From positions 12,518 through 76,517 of the forward strand of contig CAKRCS010000010.1 in NCBI GenBank assembly GCA_934307695.1: DNA of 64,000 bases. The letters are read 5' to 3'. Position 1 is the first letter of the stretch, and each line of letters begins with the position of its first letter. Shown here piece by piece: positions 1-8,294 of the stretch. The notes beneath the pieces were generated by a model, which did not search any database, was not told the origin of the DNA, and saw nothing but the letters and a program-made list of their open reading frames with translations. The position numbers and the translations under genes are program-made. The stretch is from an uncultured Agathobacter sp. (GTDB taxonomy: Bacteria; Bacillota; Clostridia; Lachnospirales; Lachnospiraceae).

Positions 1-336
1 GAGATACAGCAGCAGATACTTTCCGTGTCCGAGCGCCTCCTCCAGAAAATGTCCCGCGCTTCCAAGCCCGATCATATTGTTAAACAGATGCTCGAAACCA
101 AAGTGCATGAATGCAGCCGTAAAAAATCTCCAATATTCCCCATCCTCATAGATTGCCGGAGGGTAGGACGCTCCATGCCGGTACATAAACTCTGCATTCT
201 GCGTATCTCCCATTATCTCAAGCACCACAAAAACGAGGATGTTCGCTGCGATCAGCGTGATTGTTACCCAGTTGGCGCGAAAGATCTCAAGGTATTTACT
301 TTTTGTGTCCGGTACGTTTTCAAAATTCTGATCCAT
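1..336 (-). CDS. Rhomboid family intramembrane serine protease (N-terminal part, runs off the window)
   Basis: The 112 visible residues begin MDQNFENVP, continue with a hydrophobic segment at about 24-42 (WVTITLIAANILVFVVLE), and contain FFTAAFMHFGFEHLFNNMIGL at 71-91. This matches the rhomboid pattern of first membrane helix, then a soluble loop ending in F-x-H-x-x-x-H-L-x-x-N before helix 2. Rhomboids cleave membrane proteins inside the bilayer with a Ser-His pair. The catalytic GxSG motif would lie beyond the window edge and is not visible. The gene follows the Tad operon in the same direction but has its own promoter, and no Shine-Dalgarno sequence precedes the ATG. Whether it processes pilus or flagellar proteins is unknown. 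Confidence 0.8.
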   Translation of the reverse strand, partial: MDQNFENVPDTKSKYLEIFRANWVTITLIAANILVFVVLEIMGDTQNAEFMYRHGASYPPAIYEDGEYWRFFTAAFMHFGFEHLFNNMIGLGSAGHFLEEALGHGKYLLLYL

Positions 337-344
337 AATATCGT

Positions 345-373
345 ATTATAGAGGCTTTCGGTCGGAAATGCAA
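345..373 (-). promoter_or_regulatory. Sigma-70-type promoter for the rhomboid gene
   Basis: Read on the minus strand: TTGCAT, a 17-base spacer, then TATAAT. The expected transcription start falls about two bases before the ATG at 336, so the transcript would be almost leaderless. A 7-bp inverted repeat (TCGGAAA/TTTCCGA, 362-382) overlaps the -35 region and may be an operator or the weak terminator of the upstream FHA gene. Confidence 0.55.
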
Positions 374-384
374 TGTTTCCGATG

Positions 385-1686
385 TCACACAAAACGATAT
401 TTTACATCCGCGAAACGAACGATGTCATTTGTTTTCAGCTGCGTTTCCTGCTTGTAGGACAGCGGTTCATCATTTACAAATGTGCCGTTTGTCGAATTGA
501 GATCTTCTAAGTAGTATTCCTCCTCCCGGTACTCGATCCGCGCATGTATACGGCTTATGGTATCCTTGGCGATCTTTATGTCCGATTCCTCGCTCTGTCC
601 CACCTGCACAGTCTTTTCCCCCAGACGGATGTTGTCAAAATGCTCGTAGCCCTCATAGAGCAGCAGCCCTTCCGGATGTTCCCTGTAATCCGTCAGGCAG
701 ATCGTCGGATGTATCTGCGCATGCACATTTACTGATGCTGCCTCCTCCACGTCATCTTCCGGTCTTACAACAAGCCAGTCCTCCTTCGGTTGATCCGCTT
801 TCATCTTCTGTTTCCATTCGTCCCAGATCTTTAGCATCTTAGAAAAAATCTGCTTGCATTTTGATGTGGTTACAGACTGCGCAGCCGGCTTTCCCCCCAT
901 TGTCTCTTCCTTGATTCCATTCGCCGGTTTCCACTGCTTCTTTATCTCATTCCTCTGTTTCCTCGTTTCACTCGTTGGCTCACATCGTTTCTCCGTCTCA
1001 TTTGCCAACATCCACTGTTTCTCCGTCTTGTTCAATGATTCCCGCAACATCATGCCCGACTCTCCGCTGTTTATAGTATAACTGTCCGGCGTCATCGTTT
1101 GAGATTCACTTTCTTTCATATAAGTATTATGACTTTGTGGCTCGGATACCGCAAAAATCGCATCCCGGATGTCCTTGATGCGATATCCTTCCTGAAGCGT
1201 CCGCTCATAGATCTCATACGCAAGCCGTACCGCCTGTGCATCCTTGTGATCAATCTTCGTAAGCAGATATTCCATCAAAGCACAAAATCCTTGCGCCACC
1301 TCGCCCTCCGCTCCCGGCAAAGCCGTAAAAACGATTTCCTGCGTATGATTTACAATGTAGATAAGCTCCGGTTCTAATTGCAGGCAGGAGGTGTATATCA
1401 GATGCTGCTCCAATATTTCCATCTGTGCACACACACTGCATAAAATCTGTTTTAAAAAGGCTTCCCCCAGCGGCTTGATCCTGCAAAAGGTGTCCAGCGA
1501 CTGCTTTCCGGATATGTCATACCAATACCACACGCCACCATCCACATAACACTTTTCCATGGGAAGCAGCCCCGAAAGCTTCTGCTTCTGTAACATCTGC
1601 TCATCGAAAGCTGCCACATTTTCAGCCTTTATCTTCATATAGCTGCCGGACAATGTCCGTTCAAAAAGTATCCGATCCTGTTCCAT
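385..1686 (-). CDS. FHA-domain protein of the Tad pilus locus (DUF6382-like N terminus)
   Basis: This 433-residue protein ends in a forkhead-associated domain (about 350-433). The signature is visible: IRLGEK, VGQSEESDI, SRIHARI, and LEDLNSTNGTFVND. FHA domains bind phosphothreonine peptides. The first ~180 residues resemble the DUF6382 region that often accompanies FHA domains in clostridial Tad loci. The middle (~185-300) is low-complexity and rich in Glu, Lys and Thr, probably a linker. It is the last gene of the Tad operon proper, overlapping the start of the TadE-like gene by 26 bases. It lacks a signal peptide and is presumably cytoplasmic. A Ser/Thr kinase at 13.6 kb is a possible source of its phospho-ligand; that link is inference. 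Confidence 0.85.
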   Translation of the reverse strand: MEQDRILFERTLSGSYMKIKAENVAAFDEQMLQKQKLSGLLPMEKCYVDGGVWYWYDISGKQSLDTFCRIKPLGEAFLKQILCSVCAQMEILEQHLIYTSCLQLEPELIYIVNHTQEIVFTALPGAEGEVAQGFCALMEYLLTKIDHKDAQAVRLAYEIYERTLQEGYRIKDIRDAIFAVSEPQSHNTYMKESESQTMTPDSYTINSGESGMMLRESLNKTEKQWMLANETEKRCEPTSETRKQRNEIKKQWKPANGIKEETMGGKPAAQSVTTSKCKQIFSKMLKIWDEWKQKMKADQPKEDWLVVRPEDDVEEAASVNVHAQIHPTICLTDYREHPEGLLLYEGYEHFDNIRLGEKTVQVGQSEESDIKIAKDTISRIHARIEYREEEYYLEDLNSTNGTFVNDEPLSYKQETQLKTNDIVRFADVKYRFV

Positions 1687-1882
1687 CTATCCATCCCCCT
1701 ACAAATTCATCTCTGTAAAATACCTCAACGATCCATGCGTCATCCTTATAATATCCGGTCACATCCTCTTTACTCTCCTGATAGAAAAGCACCGCTGTCC
1801 GCATTGCGAAGGCAAATGTAAAAAGTAACAGCGGAATCGTAAGCGCAGCCTCGATCGTATAGCTTCCTTTTAAAAAATTCAT
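1661..1882 (-). CDS. Small TadE-like pseudopilin
   Basis: This 73-residue protein starts MNFLKGSYTIEAALTIPLLL. That is the TadE/TadG pattern: a short basic leader ending in glycine, then a processing site with Glu at +5 and one hydrophobic helix. TadE-type minor pilins are processed by the prepilin peptidase and assist Flp pilus assembly. The start overlaps the end of the upstream prepilin peptidase by four bases (ATGA arrangement), and the end overlaps the FHA gene, so the genes are translationally linked. The rest is short and acidic (YYKDDAWIVEVFYRDEFVGGWIDG). Confidence 0.75.
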   Translation of the reverse strand: MNFLKGSYTIEAALTIPLLLFTFAFAMRTAVLFYQESKEDVTGYYKDDAWIVEVFYRDEFVGGWIDGTGSDTF

Positions 1883-2310
1883 ACCTCTATCCCTCTTATA
1901 CAAAGAACCCCCGCCAATAAAAACGGGACAAATGGTATCTCGAATCGGGCACTTTTTCGCAGGATAACATATAGGAACAGTGCAACAATGCTCAGCCCTG
2001 TCATCGCCAGCCACATCGCTCCAAACAACTCCGAAGCGCTGATGCAACAGCCGGTTGCCAGCAGTACCCATGCATCCCCGAATCCAATCTGCTCTTTCGT
2101 CGCATAGACAAGCACTATGCAGATAATCCCAGGAATAAGTGCCAGTAAAAAATCCTTCCACGCAGCTCCCGCCGCAATGCGCAGTATACTTCCACATACC
2201 CCACACGCCACGGTCACGATCAAAGAAATCTCCTTCCGCCGCATATCCATAATGCTGTTTCCCGTTAATCCCATGATCGCTATGATCCATCTTGCTAATT
2301 CTATCTGCAT
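1879..2310 (-). CDS. Prepilin peptidase-like A24 protein (second copy in the locus)
   Basis: This 143-residue membrane protein has about four hydrophobic segments. It shows the two aspartates expected of A24 aspartic prepilin peptidases: one early (GNSIMDMRRKE, about 18-28) and a GxGD-like motif at about 74-77 (GFGDAWVL). The family cleaves the leader peptide of type IV/Flp pilins at the membrane. It sits between two TadE-like pseudopilin genes, unlike the more canonical peptidase at the operon start (9352-9888, GAGDVK motif). It may be specialised for the pseudopilins. It is in the same operon, 20 bases downstream of the preceding gene. Confidence 0.75.
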   Translation of the reverse strand: MQIELARWIIAIMGLTGNSIMDMRRKEISLIVTVACGVCGSILRIAAGAAWKDFLLALIPGIICIVLVYATKEQIGFGDAWVLLATGCCISASELFGAMWLAMTGLSIVALFLYVILRKSARFEIPFVPFLLAGVLCIRGIEV

Positions 2311-2330
2311 ATTTCAGATCCCCTTATCTT

Positions 2331-3188
2331 CTATTCTTTTGCACACTTAGAGCACGGACGTTTATCCGTTACTTCCTCCCGTAGCAGGACGGTAATCGTC
2401 CGCTTTAATCCACTGCACTGCAAGCTGTTGTGAAAACAGTCTCCGTAGTCCGTGACATACCAGTGTTTACTGCCTGTATTTTTTGCCACGCACCGCTCAC
2501 ACTCGTAGTATTTATATCCATTTTTATTCCGCAAATCCTCTATTTCAGCAGGTTTTATCTCCCGGATGCTAAGATCGAGATATGTACATTTTTTTGTCAC
2601 ATGATATACCGTTCCCGTCTCTGTAACATACACATACGCCTTTTCTTCCCCCGCAGAGCTGCTCCCGATCCACTTCCTGCATTTGATCTCCTGATGTACC
2701 GGGACTTCATGTATAAGGAAAAAGGGAATTGGAAGCGGAATACTATAATCAGCAGATAACGTATAATACTCCTCGTTTTGGCTTGAACCAGAGATTGCAA
2801 GCAGGGCATCGGCACCATTCAGGCATGTCGAGGCGGTTTCCGATTCTCTCAATTTTGTCAGGAAAAGTCCTTCTGCCACCGACAGACCGGCCAGTTCTTT
2901 CCCGGAAGTATGCCCCATTGCCGCCGCCCGTCTGCCCGCGTAATTGAGTGCTGCATACACCTCTGTTTCCACCGCCAGCACCCGGAAAAAGCAAAGAATA
3001 AATGCCAGAAAAGCGGCGGTAAACGGAATGACGCACGCGGCTTCCAAGGTAAATGATCCTCTTTTTGATCTTCGGCAGATGCGTAGGGGTGTCTCTTTCG
3101 CGTCTTGTTTGGACATTGTTTTGTTTGCGCTTTTGGGGAGAGATTTATAATTCATGCTATTTAAAGGTATATGAACACAAAGAGACAC
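2331..3188 (-). CDS. TadE-like pseudopilin with a Cys-rich C-terminal repeat
   Basis: The 285-residue frame contains RGSFTLEAACVIPFTAAFLAFIL at about 43-65, a TadE-type processing site and helix. The C-terminal third holds two copies of a motif with His or Asp, then Cys, then CxxC (YHVTKKCTYLDL...YECERC and YGDCFHNSLQC...PCSKC), which looks like a repeated small metal- or disulfide-stabilised module. The GTG start at 3188 is uncertain. The first ~37 residues are encoded by a foldback repeat element (3081-3197) and do not look like native protein; a start nearer SKRGSFTLEAA would be normal for the family. Same operon as the DUF5702 gene upstream. Confidence 0.7.
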   Translation of the reverse strand: MSLCVHIPLNSMNYKSLPKSANKTMSKQDAKETPLRICRRSKRGSFTLEAACVIPFTAAFLAFILCFFRVLAVETEVYAALNYAGRRAAAMGHTSGKELAGLSVAEGLFLTKLRESETASTCLNGADALLAISGSSQNEEYYTLSADYSIPLPIPFFLIHEVPVHQEIKCRKWIGSSSAGEEKAYVYVTETGTVYHVTKKCTYLDLSIREIKPAEIEDLRNKNGYKYYECERCVAKNTGSKHWYVTDYGDCFHNSLQCSGLKRTITVLLREEVTDKRPCSKCAKE

Positions 3189-3197
3189 CCCTACACA
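3081..3197. repeat. Short foldback element with about 19-bp inverted termini
   Basis: The ends at 3083-3098 and 3179-3194 are perfect 16-base inverted repeats (GTAGGGGTGTCTCTTT and its complement), extending to 19 bases with one mismatch. The body is about 80 bases and A+T-rich. The right arm contains both the TAG stop of the DUF5702 gene and the GTG proposed as start of the next gene. This looks like a REP- or MITE-type insertion that rewrote the junction of two Tad genes. Confidence 0.7.
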
Positions 3198-4909
3198 CCT
3201 GCCTTTCGATATGAAAATGATTGCTGCACGGGTATGGTAAACGCCCGCTTCTTATTTCGCGTGAGCTGTTCCATCCCCGTAAAAATGGTATGGGAGCTGT
3301 AATTCATCGCAATTTCCGCATCGATCACCAAGTGATCCATGCAAAAATCCTCAAATCCTTCCTTGCTGCGGATCACATGCTCCTGAATATTCATTGCACG
3401 GTAACTGACCTTCTGTGCCTGCATCATCAGTAAAAAACCAAGATAATGCTGGTAGGACAGCCCGTTTTGACAGTTTGTGGCTGTTCCGAAGGAAGTGAAA
3501 ACGCTTCCCAGACGCAATAGATCCGAAGTCCACTGTGTACTGTTTTTAATAATTGCAATCTTGTCCCCGGACAGGAGCGCCCTTACATCCAGCACACTTT
3601 CCGCAAGCGCCCATGCCGCAAGCAATCCGCATTTGACCGCATATATGATGCCGGGATTTGCTGTGACCCCCGCAAGCGATAGTGCAACCGAGTACGCCAA
3701 TTCCTGTTTGGATGCGTCGGCTGCCAGGTACGCCAGATTCGCTGCTTCCCGCACGGCAAGCAGCCGCTGCACCGTCTCGCTTAAGTTGCTCTGATCCTTC
3801 TCGTTTCCGCAAAGCAGATACTCCAGTTCATAGGCAAGCGTCCCGGCTGCCTCCCCGCTTGTATAGCAGGCAAAGTGATCCAAAAGATACTCCGTAAAAA
3901 GCAAGGTGTCCGTTGCATCGGTCAGGATTGGCTCCAGCCCGATTCCTGTGTATTTCTCCCTTTTTGACACGGCATCCGACCAGTCTTCTTTCATATTAGA
4001 AATAGCTTTTGCATCCTTAAGCACAAGCGAAAGCGTCCCCTGATGCCAAAGATTCTTTATGATTCCCAGAGGATTTTCCGCCGGTTCGATCGCACGTTCC
4101 CCAGCCTCTGTTCCCGCCTTTTTCTCTGCGTTTTTCTCTGCTTTCTTGTCTGCTTTCTTGTCTGCTTTCTTCGTTGCTTTCGCCTTTTTTGCTGCTTCTT
4201 GTGCTTTCTTTCTCTCCTCTTCCTCCTTCTTCGCTTTTTCTTCCTCCAGCCGCCTGGCTTCCGCGATCGCATTGTCCGCTCCTGCAAGAGCTGTGTCATC
4301 GGGTTTGTCCGAAATATCCATGCCGGAAAGCTGCTGATACTCGGCAGCCAGCTTCTCGATTGCCTGCTGCCCGATCGTATTGCGCATATAGTCCGAGATT
4401 GTTTTTATGTACGCCTTTCCATCCTCGTCAGTCAGCATACGGTATGCCACAAACTCTGCACCTTTTGTGTCCATGCGTAAATGGTTTGTCCCTCTCATAA
4501 ACCCTCTCTGACTTAGACTTTCCTTGGAAAGGTCTGCCGCGTAATACTCCCATGACACGAAAGGCTCCTGTTCTTCGGTCATACCGTTATCCAGCGCCAA
4601 TATCTTGTATTTCTCCCAAAGCGGGCTGCAATAATTTGAAAAGACCGACTCCACTACTAAGGAAGTGTTCATCTGTGCTACCCGGCGGAGCTGCTGCTGA
4701 TGTGCAGCCTCCAACAGCACAAATAGAAACGAAGCAACCAGCATTATACTTAGCGCCGCAAATACGGTCATACTTCCTCTTACATTTCCGGAATTATACC
4801 TTGCCTTTTTGTGTTCTATTTCTTTTTTAATTCCCGTCTTTCCGGTTTCCCGTCTCATCTCATCGGTTTTGCATTCCTCCCGCTTTCCTTCTGTCCCACG
4901 CATTCTCAT
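3191..4909 (-). CDS. DUF5702-type Tad-locus protein
   Basis: A 572-residue protein with a basic N terminus, then NVRGSMTVFAALSIMLVASFLFVLLEAAHQQQL at about 44-76. This is a TadG/TadE-like single membrane helix with a G-S-[MT]-T start, followed by a large presumably exported region. Residues ~215-275 form a charged helical stretch with repeated KKA/KKAD units (EEEKAKKEEEERKKAQ..., ADKKADKKAEKNAEKKA). Proteins of this build (DUF5702) occur in clostridial Tad operons; their function is not established and they may be pseudopilins or pilus-anchoring proteins. The ATG overlaps the end of the Flp1 pilin gene by four bases. The last codons lie in the foldback repeat. Confidence 0.75.
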   Translation of the reverse strand: MRMRGTEGKREECKTDEMRRETGKTGIKKEIEHKKARYNSGNVRGSMTVFAALSIMLVASFLFVLLEAAHQQQLRRVAQMNTSLVVESVFSNYCSPLWEKYKILALDNGMTEEQEPFVSWEYYAADLSKESLSQRGFMRGTNHLRMDTKGAEFVAYRMLTDEDGKAYIKTISDYMRNTIGQQAIEKLAAEYQQLSGMDISDKPDDTALAGADNAIAEARRLEEEKAKKEEEERKKAQEAAKKAKATKKADKKADKKAEKNAEKKAGTEAGERAIEPAENPLGIIKNLWHQGTLSLVLKDAKAISNMKEDWSDAVSKREKYTGIGLEPILTDATDTLLFTEYLLDHFACYTSGEAAGTLAYELEYLLCGNEKDQSNLSETVQRLLAVREAANLAYLAADASKQELAYSVALSLAGVTANPGIIYAVKCGLLAAWALAESVLDVRALLSGDKIAIIKNSTQWTSDLLRLGSVFTSFGTATNCQNGLSYQHYLGFLLMMQAQKVSYRAMNIQEHVIRSKEGFEDFCMDHLVIDAEIAMNYSSHTIFTGMEQLTRNKKRAFTIPVQQSFSYRKAGV

Positions 4910-5079
4910 TGATAGATCTTCCCTGCCTGGTCCGTGATGGACTGGAAAATATCTGACACAAGTGATGTGAGTCTCTTCTTAAAAATCAGAACCAGACCGA
5001 TCAGAACCACCAAAATTAAGATCAGTTCTACTACTCCGATCCCGTCCTCTTCCATGATAAAATTCTTAAATCCAAACAT
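4906..5079 (-). CDS. Flp1-family type IVb pilin
   Basis: A 57-residue gene. It reads MFGFKNFIMEEDGIGVVEL followed by a single hydrophobic helix (ILILVVLIGLVLIF) and a short amphipathic tail (KKRLTSLVSDIFQSITDQ). The Gly-x-x-x-x-Glu processing site (GIGVVE), hydrophobic helix and tiny size match the Flp1 family of type IVb pilins, the main structural subunit of Tad pili. It is preceded by a good ribosome-binding site (AGGAG) and sits between the tadC-like gene and the DUF5702 gene, overlapping the latter by four bases. An internal ATG (residue 9) is an alternative start. Confidence 0.8.
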   Translation of the reverse strand: MFGFKNFIMEEDGIGVVELILILVVLIGLVLIFKKRLTSLVSDIFQSITDQAGKIYQ

Positions 5080-5091
5080 AATTTTCTCCTT

Positions 5092-6309
5092 TTACATTTT
5101 AAATCCAGTAATTGCAGGAATCATTGTGATCGCCATCACGATTCCGAGCATCAGGCTCATCGGCAGTAAAAGCTTTGTGGAGGCTTCCTCCCCCAGCTTC
5201 TTTGCAAACATCCTCCGCTCCGCAAATGCACGCTCCGATTCCTGTTCCAGCAGCATACAAAGTCCGCTGTTTCCCTTTTGTAAATTGTTGATCAGCAGCC
5301 GGACAAACCGGTGATAGGGTGCCATTTTGATCCGATCCGCAAATCTCTGGTATGCCATCTTCTCGCTTTCGCCATCGCAGATCTCTCTCCAGGTCTTTGC
5401 CATCTCCTCAAATGCCGGCATTTCGGTGGTTGTATTTTTATGCCTATTATTGATATATTGCGCGGAAATTATATTCCAAGCCTGCTTGATTGTCATTCCT
5501 GCGCCCACAAGAACGTTAAATTTGCTCACCATCTCCGGGTAATCCAGCATCAGCTTTTTCTCATACCTTTTTTGGGCATCCCGCTGTCTGCTCTTTTGCA
5601 CAAGCGGGAAAAGAAAGACTAAGAACACCTCTAACAGGATGACTTTAAGGACGAGGTGCTGCTTTTTCTCGCTCCAGAGAAGATCCACCCCATCTATGCG
5701 GTCCGGCAGCGACAGGTACTCTGCGTCCTCCAGCGACTGCTGCTCCTCCACATACCTGTCGATCTGCTTTATCAATCGTTCTGCTCCTTCGAGCTCCCTC
5801 GGATATGCCTGAAACGAAAATCCATAGATTTCCTGCTCCGGTCCGCAGCTAAGTTCCACCTCCGCCTTGATCAAGGTTCCGTCAAGACTTAGCTTGTCAT
5901 CCAAAAATGTGCCAGCATCGTCCAGACAGGTATAATCCGATAGATACCATTCTGCCTCAACTGCACCCTGCACATAGGTATCTGACATATTTACCTTTCC
6001 GCTGACATGATCGATGGTCTGCCCCTGCGCACAGAACGACTCGTCAATCTCACGCTTTGCCTGTACAAGTAGGTCTTTTCCCTCCTCTTCCGACAAAACC
6101 TGCTCTTCCACGGTAAGCGTGTAGCCGTAATCCTCCAGTACGCCATCCGCATCAACCACCAGATCAATCTCCCGGCTTCCGTCCCCATACATATTCCTTG
6201 GTATACTGCCTCCGTCTCCGATCTCATGGTCGCTGTACTCCATATAGAAAGCGCCTGCGATCAGCAGCACAAATACCACCAATATCTCCGCGATCTGTTT
6301 CTTTGTCAT
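5092..6309 (-). CDS. tadC: TadC-like pilus assembly protein with a large extracytoplasmic insertion
   Basis: The C-terminal half (~250-405) is a type II secretion F domain: ML(D)YPEMVSKFNVLVGAGMTIKQAW, RFVRLLINNLQKGNSGLCMLLEQE and a final membrane helix (LLLPMSLMLGIVMAITMIPAITGF). TadC pairs with TadB as the inner-membrane platform of the Flp pilus machine. Unusually, residues 1-23 form a separate membrane helix, followed by ~190 acidic, presumably extracytoplasmic residues before a second helix at ~217-240. Canonical TadC proteins lack such a domain. A strong ribosome-binding site (AGGAGGAG) precedes the ATG. It follows tadB by nine bases. Confidence 0.8.
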   Translation of the reverse strand: MTKKQIAEILVVFVLLIAGAFYMEYSDHEIGDGGSIPRNMYGDGSREIDLVVDADGVLEDYGYTLTVEEQVLSEEEGKDLLVQAKREIDESFCAQGQTIDHVSGKVNMSDTYVQGAVEAEWYLSDYTCLDDAGTFLDDKLSLDGTLIKAEVELSCGPEQEIYGFSFQAYPRELEGAERLIKQIDRYVEEQQSLEDAEYLSLPDRIDGVDLLWSEKKQHLVLKVILLEVFLVFLFPLVQKSRQRDAQKRYEKKLMLDYPEMVSKFNVLVGAGMTIKQAWNIISAQYINNRHKNTTTEMPAFEEMAKTWREICDGESEKMAYQRFADRIKMAPYHRFVRLLINNLQKGNSGLCMLLEQESERAFAERRMFAKKLGEEASTKLLLPMSLMLGIVMAITMIPAITGFKM

Positions 6310-6318
6310 GCACTCCTC

Positions 6319-7056
6319 CTATACACGGATTGCCATAATGCGTGCCGATAAAGCGATCGCCGCCGCATAGACCAGCAAACATCCCGTCATAAATACGATT
6401 CCGAACGCATTGTGGTACAGCGTATCCAGATAGTCGCCCATCCCGATCCGCAGATATGCAAGAATGAACAGCGGGATAACGTTCATGACCTTCTGCTCCA
6501 ATTCCCTTGAAGCAACGGCAACCGCAATCTCCCGGCCTGTCTCCTGCCGCAGCCGGATATGCTCCGTGGTTGTCTCGATCATTTGCAGGAAATTGCCTCC
6601 ACCTCTCTTTGCAAACGCGAACACCTCCGCAAAGCTCTCGATATCCTCGACACCGGATCTTGCACCGAAATCTGCCAGAAGCTTTTCCAGCGGGACACTC
6701 AGCGCAACGCTCCGGTTGATCTCTGCCAGCTCCCGGTACATATCGCACTGCTCGCCGTGCAGCATCCGGATCTCCTTTTGCGCCTCCCGCCATGCGTTCT
6801 CCATGGAATAGCCTCCATACAGGGAAGCGCTCACCGCGCGCATCGCGTCCAGAAACTCCTCTGCAAGCCGTTCCTCCCGCTTCTCCTGCTGCTGCCGCAC
6901 CTGTTTCTTTGCTAAGACCACAACAACTGCCGGGAAGAAAAGCAGCGCCCATGGGCTATCATAGAACAGCCATGCCACGCATCCGGTGATTCCTGCCGCT
7001 TTTCCTATGACAACGGCGATGTCCCGCACAGACAATTTGTATTGCTGATAATTCAA
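6319..7056 (-). CDS. tadB: TadB-like type II secretion F-family protein
   Basis: A 245-residue membrane protein with two N-terminal helices, a cytoplasmic T2SSF domain (EEFLDAMRAVSASLYGGYSMENAWREA; EVFAFAKRGGGNFLQMIETTTEHIRLRQETGREI) and two C-terminal helices. TadB is the platform protein that works with TadC and the TadA ATPase. The start is TTG at 7056, overlapping the TGA of tadA and preceded by AAGGAGC; no suitable ATG lies nearby. It is part of the same continuous operon. Confidence 0.85.
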   Translation of the reverse strand: MNYQQYKLSVRDIAVVIGKAAGITGCVAWLFYDSPWALLFFPAVVVVLAKKQVRQQQEKREERLAEEFLDAMRAVSASLYGGYSMENAWREAQKEIRMLHGEQCDMYRELAEINRSVALSVPLEKLLADFGARSGVEDIESFAEVFAFAKRGGGNFLQMIETTTEHIRLRQETGREIAVAVASRELEQKVMNVIPLFILAYLRIGMGDYLDTLYHNAFGIVFMTGCLLVYAAAIALSARIMAIRV

Positions 7057-8294
7057 ATCTGCTCCTTTCCATCCAAAGAGCCATATCCGGCAGCCAGAAG
7101 TTTCCGGGTATCACTAAGCGGATTTTTCTTCTGCAGGCTGCCAAGGATCTTCCCATTCTCCATTCCGGTCTCCTCGAATACATACAGTGGATTAAGCAGG
7201 ATCTCGCCATCCTCCAGCCCTGTCACCTCGGCAATCTCAAGGACTTTCCGGCTTTTGTCCCGGAGCCGTCCCAGATGGATGATGATATCCACACCGGAAA
7301 CGATCTGTCTGCGGATTGCACCAAGCGGCAGCTCCATTCCCATAAGAACCATCATCTCTAGCCGCGACAATATATCCCTGCTGGAATTGGCGTGTCCGGT
7401 CGAAAGGCTTCCGTCATGCCCGGTGTTAAATGCCTGCAGCATATCGAATGCCTCTGCCCCGCGGCACTCCCCAACAATGATCCGGTCGGGGCGCATACGA
7501 AGCGCTGTGCGGATCAGGTCATGTATGGTGATCGGCGCAACGCCTTCCGTGTTGGAATTGCGCGTCTCCAGGCGAACCAGATTATCCACACCCTGTATCT
7601 GAAGCTCTGCGGAATCTTCAATTGTAATAATGCGTTCATCGGAGGGAATATACTGCGATAATGCATTTAGAAATGTTGTCTTCCCGGAACCCGTACCTCC
7701 GGAAATGATCATGCTGTAACGTGCCCTGACCAATATCTGTAATAGCTCTGCTGCATCCCTGCTGACCGCCCCCATTGCGATCAACTGCTGCATGGTAAGC
7801 GGATTCTTCGGAAACTTGCGGATGGTGAGCGCCGATCCGTCGATCGAGATCGGGGCGAGCACCATGTTGACACGTGATCCATCCGCAAGGCGCGAATCCA
7901 CGATCGGAGCAGACAGATTGATGACGCGGTTGTGCCTGGCAACGATCTGCTGGAGAATATCGACCAGCCGCTCCTCCGAGGAAAACTGCCCCGCCCACCG
8001 GTGTATGCGTCCACGCTTCTCATAGAATATCTGCTTAGGGCCATTGACCATGATCTCGGACACCTCCGGATCATCGACAAGCTCCTGTATGGCATCCAGC
8101 TTCCTAAGGGAATTAAACACCTGCTGCTCCAATCGTACCCGGTCCCGGATGGAAAGCATCCCATCCCTCGCAAATGCCATGCGTTCTTCCGTGATGATCG
8201 TCTCCAGCTCCTCATCATCAATCTCCCGCGACAGATCTAACCGTGCAAGCACCTTTTCACGGATGAGGAGCACATTCTTTTCAAATTCATCCAC
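7053..8294 (-). CDS. tadA: TadA/CpaF-family pilus assembly ATPase
   Basis: A 413-residue secretion ATPase. It has the CpaF N-terminal region (LVDDPEVSEIMVNGPKQIFYEKRGR), Walker A ISGGTGSGKTTFLNAL near residue 220, the Asp box (IITIEDSAELQI), the His box region (NTGHDGSLSTGHANS) and Walker B-like RPDRIIVGECRGAEAFDML. TadA hydrolyses ATP to drive Flp pilus extension and retraction at the inner membrane. The start codon is GTG immediately after the TAA of the TadZ-like gene, indicating translational coupling. Confidence 0.95.
   Translation of the reverse strand: MDEFEKNVLLIREKVLARLDLSREIDDEELETIITEERMAFARDGMLSIRDRVRLEQQVFNSLRKLDAIQELVDDPEVSEIMVNGPKQIFYEKRGRIHRWAGQFSSEERLVDILQQIVARHNRVINLSAPIVDSRLADGSRVNMVLAPISIDGSALTIRKFPKNPLTMQQLIAMGAVSRDAAELLQILVRARYSMIISGGTGSGKTTFLNALSQYIPSDERIITIEDSAELQIQGVDNLVRLETRNSNTEGVAPITIHDLIRTALRMRPDRIIVGECRGAEAFDMLQAFNTGHDGSLSTGHANSSRDILSRLEMMVLMGMELPLGAIRRQIVSGVDIIIHLGRLRDKSRKVLEIAEVTGLEDGEILLNPLYVFEETGMENGKILGSLQKKNPLSDTRKLLAAGYGSLDGKEQI

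Noticed and set aside
1661..2290. A 209-codon minus-strand frame covering the second prepilin peptidase
   Set aside because: Only its last 73 codons (from ATG 1882) look like protein (TadE-like); the front part is the peptidase gene read out of frame.
4043..4500. Overlapping plus-strand frames rich in Phe, Cys and Leu
   Set aside because: They arise from the antisense of the Lys/Ala-rich coding repeat in the DUF5702 gene.
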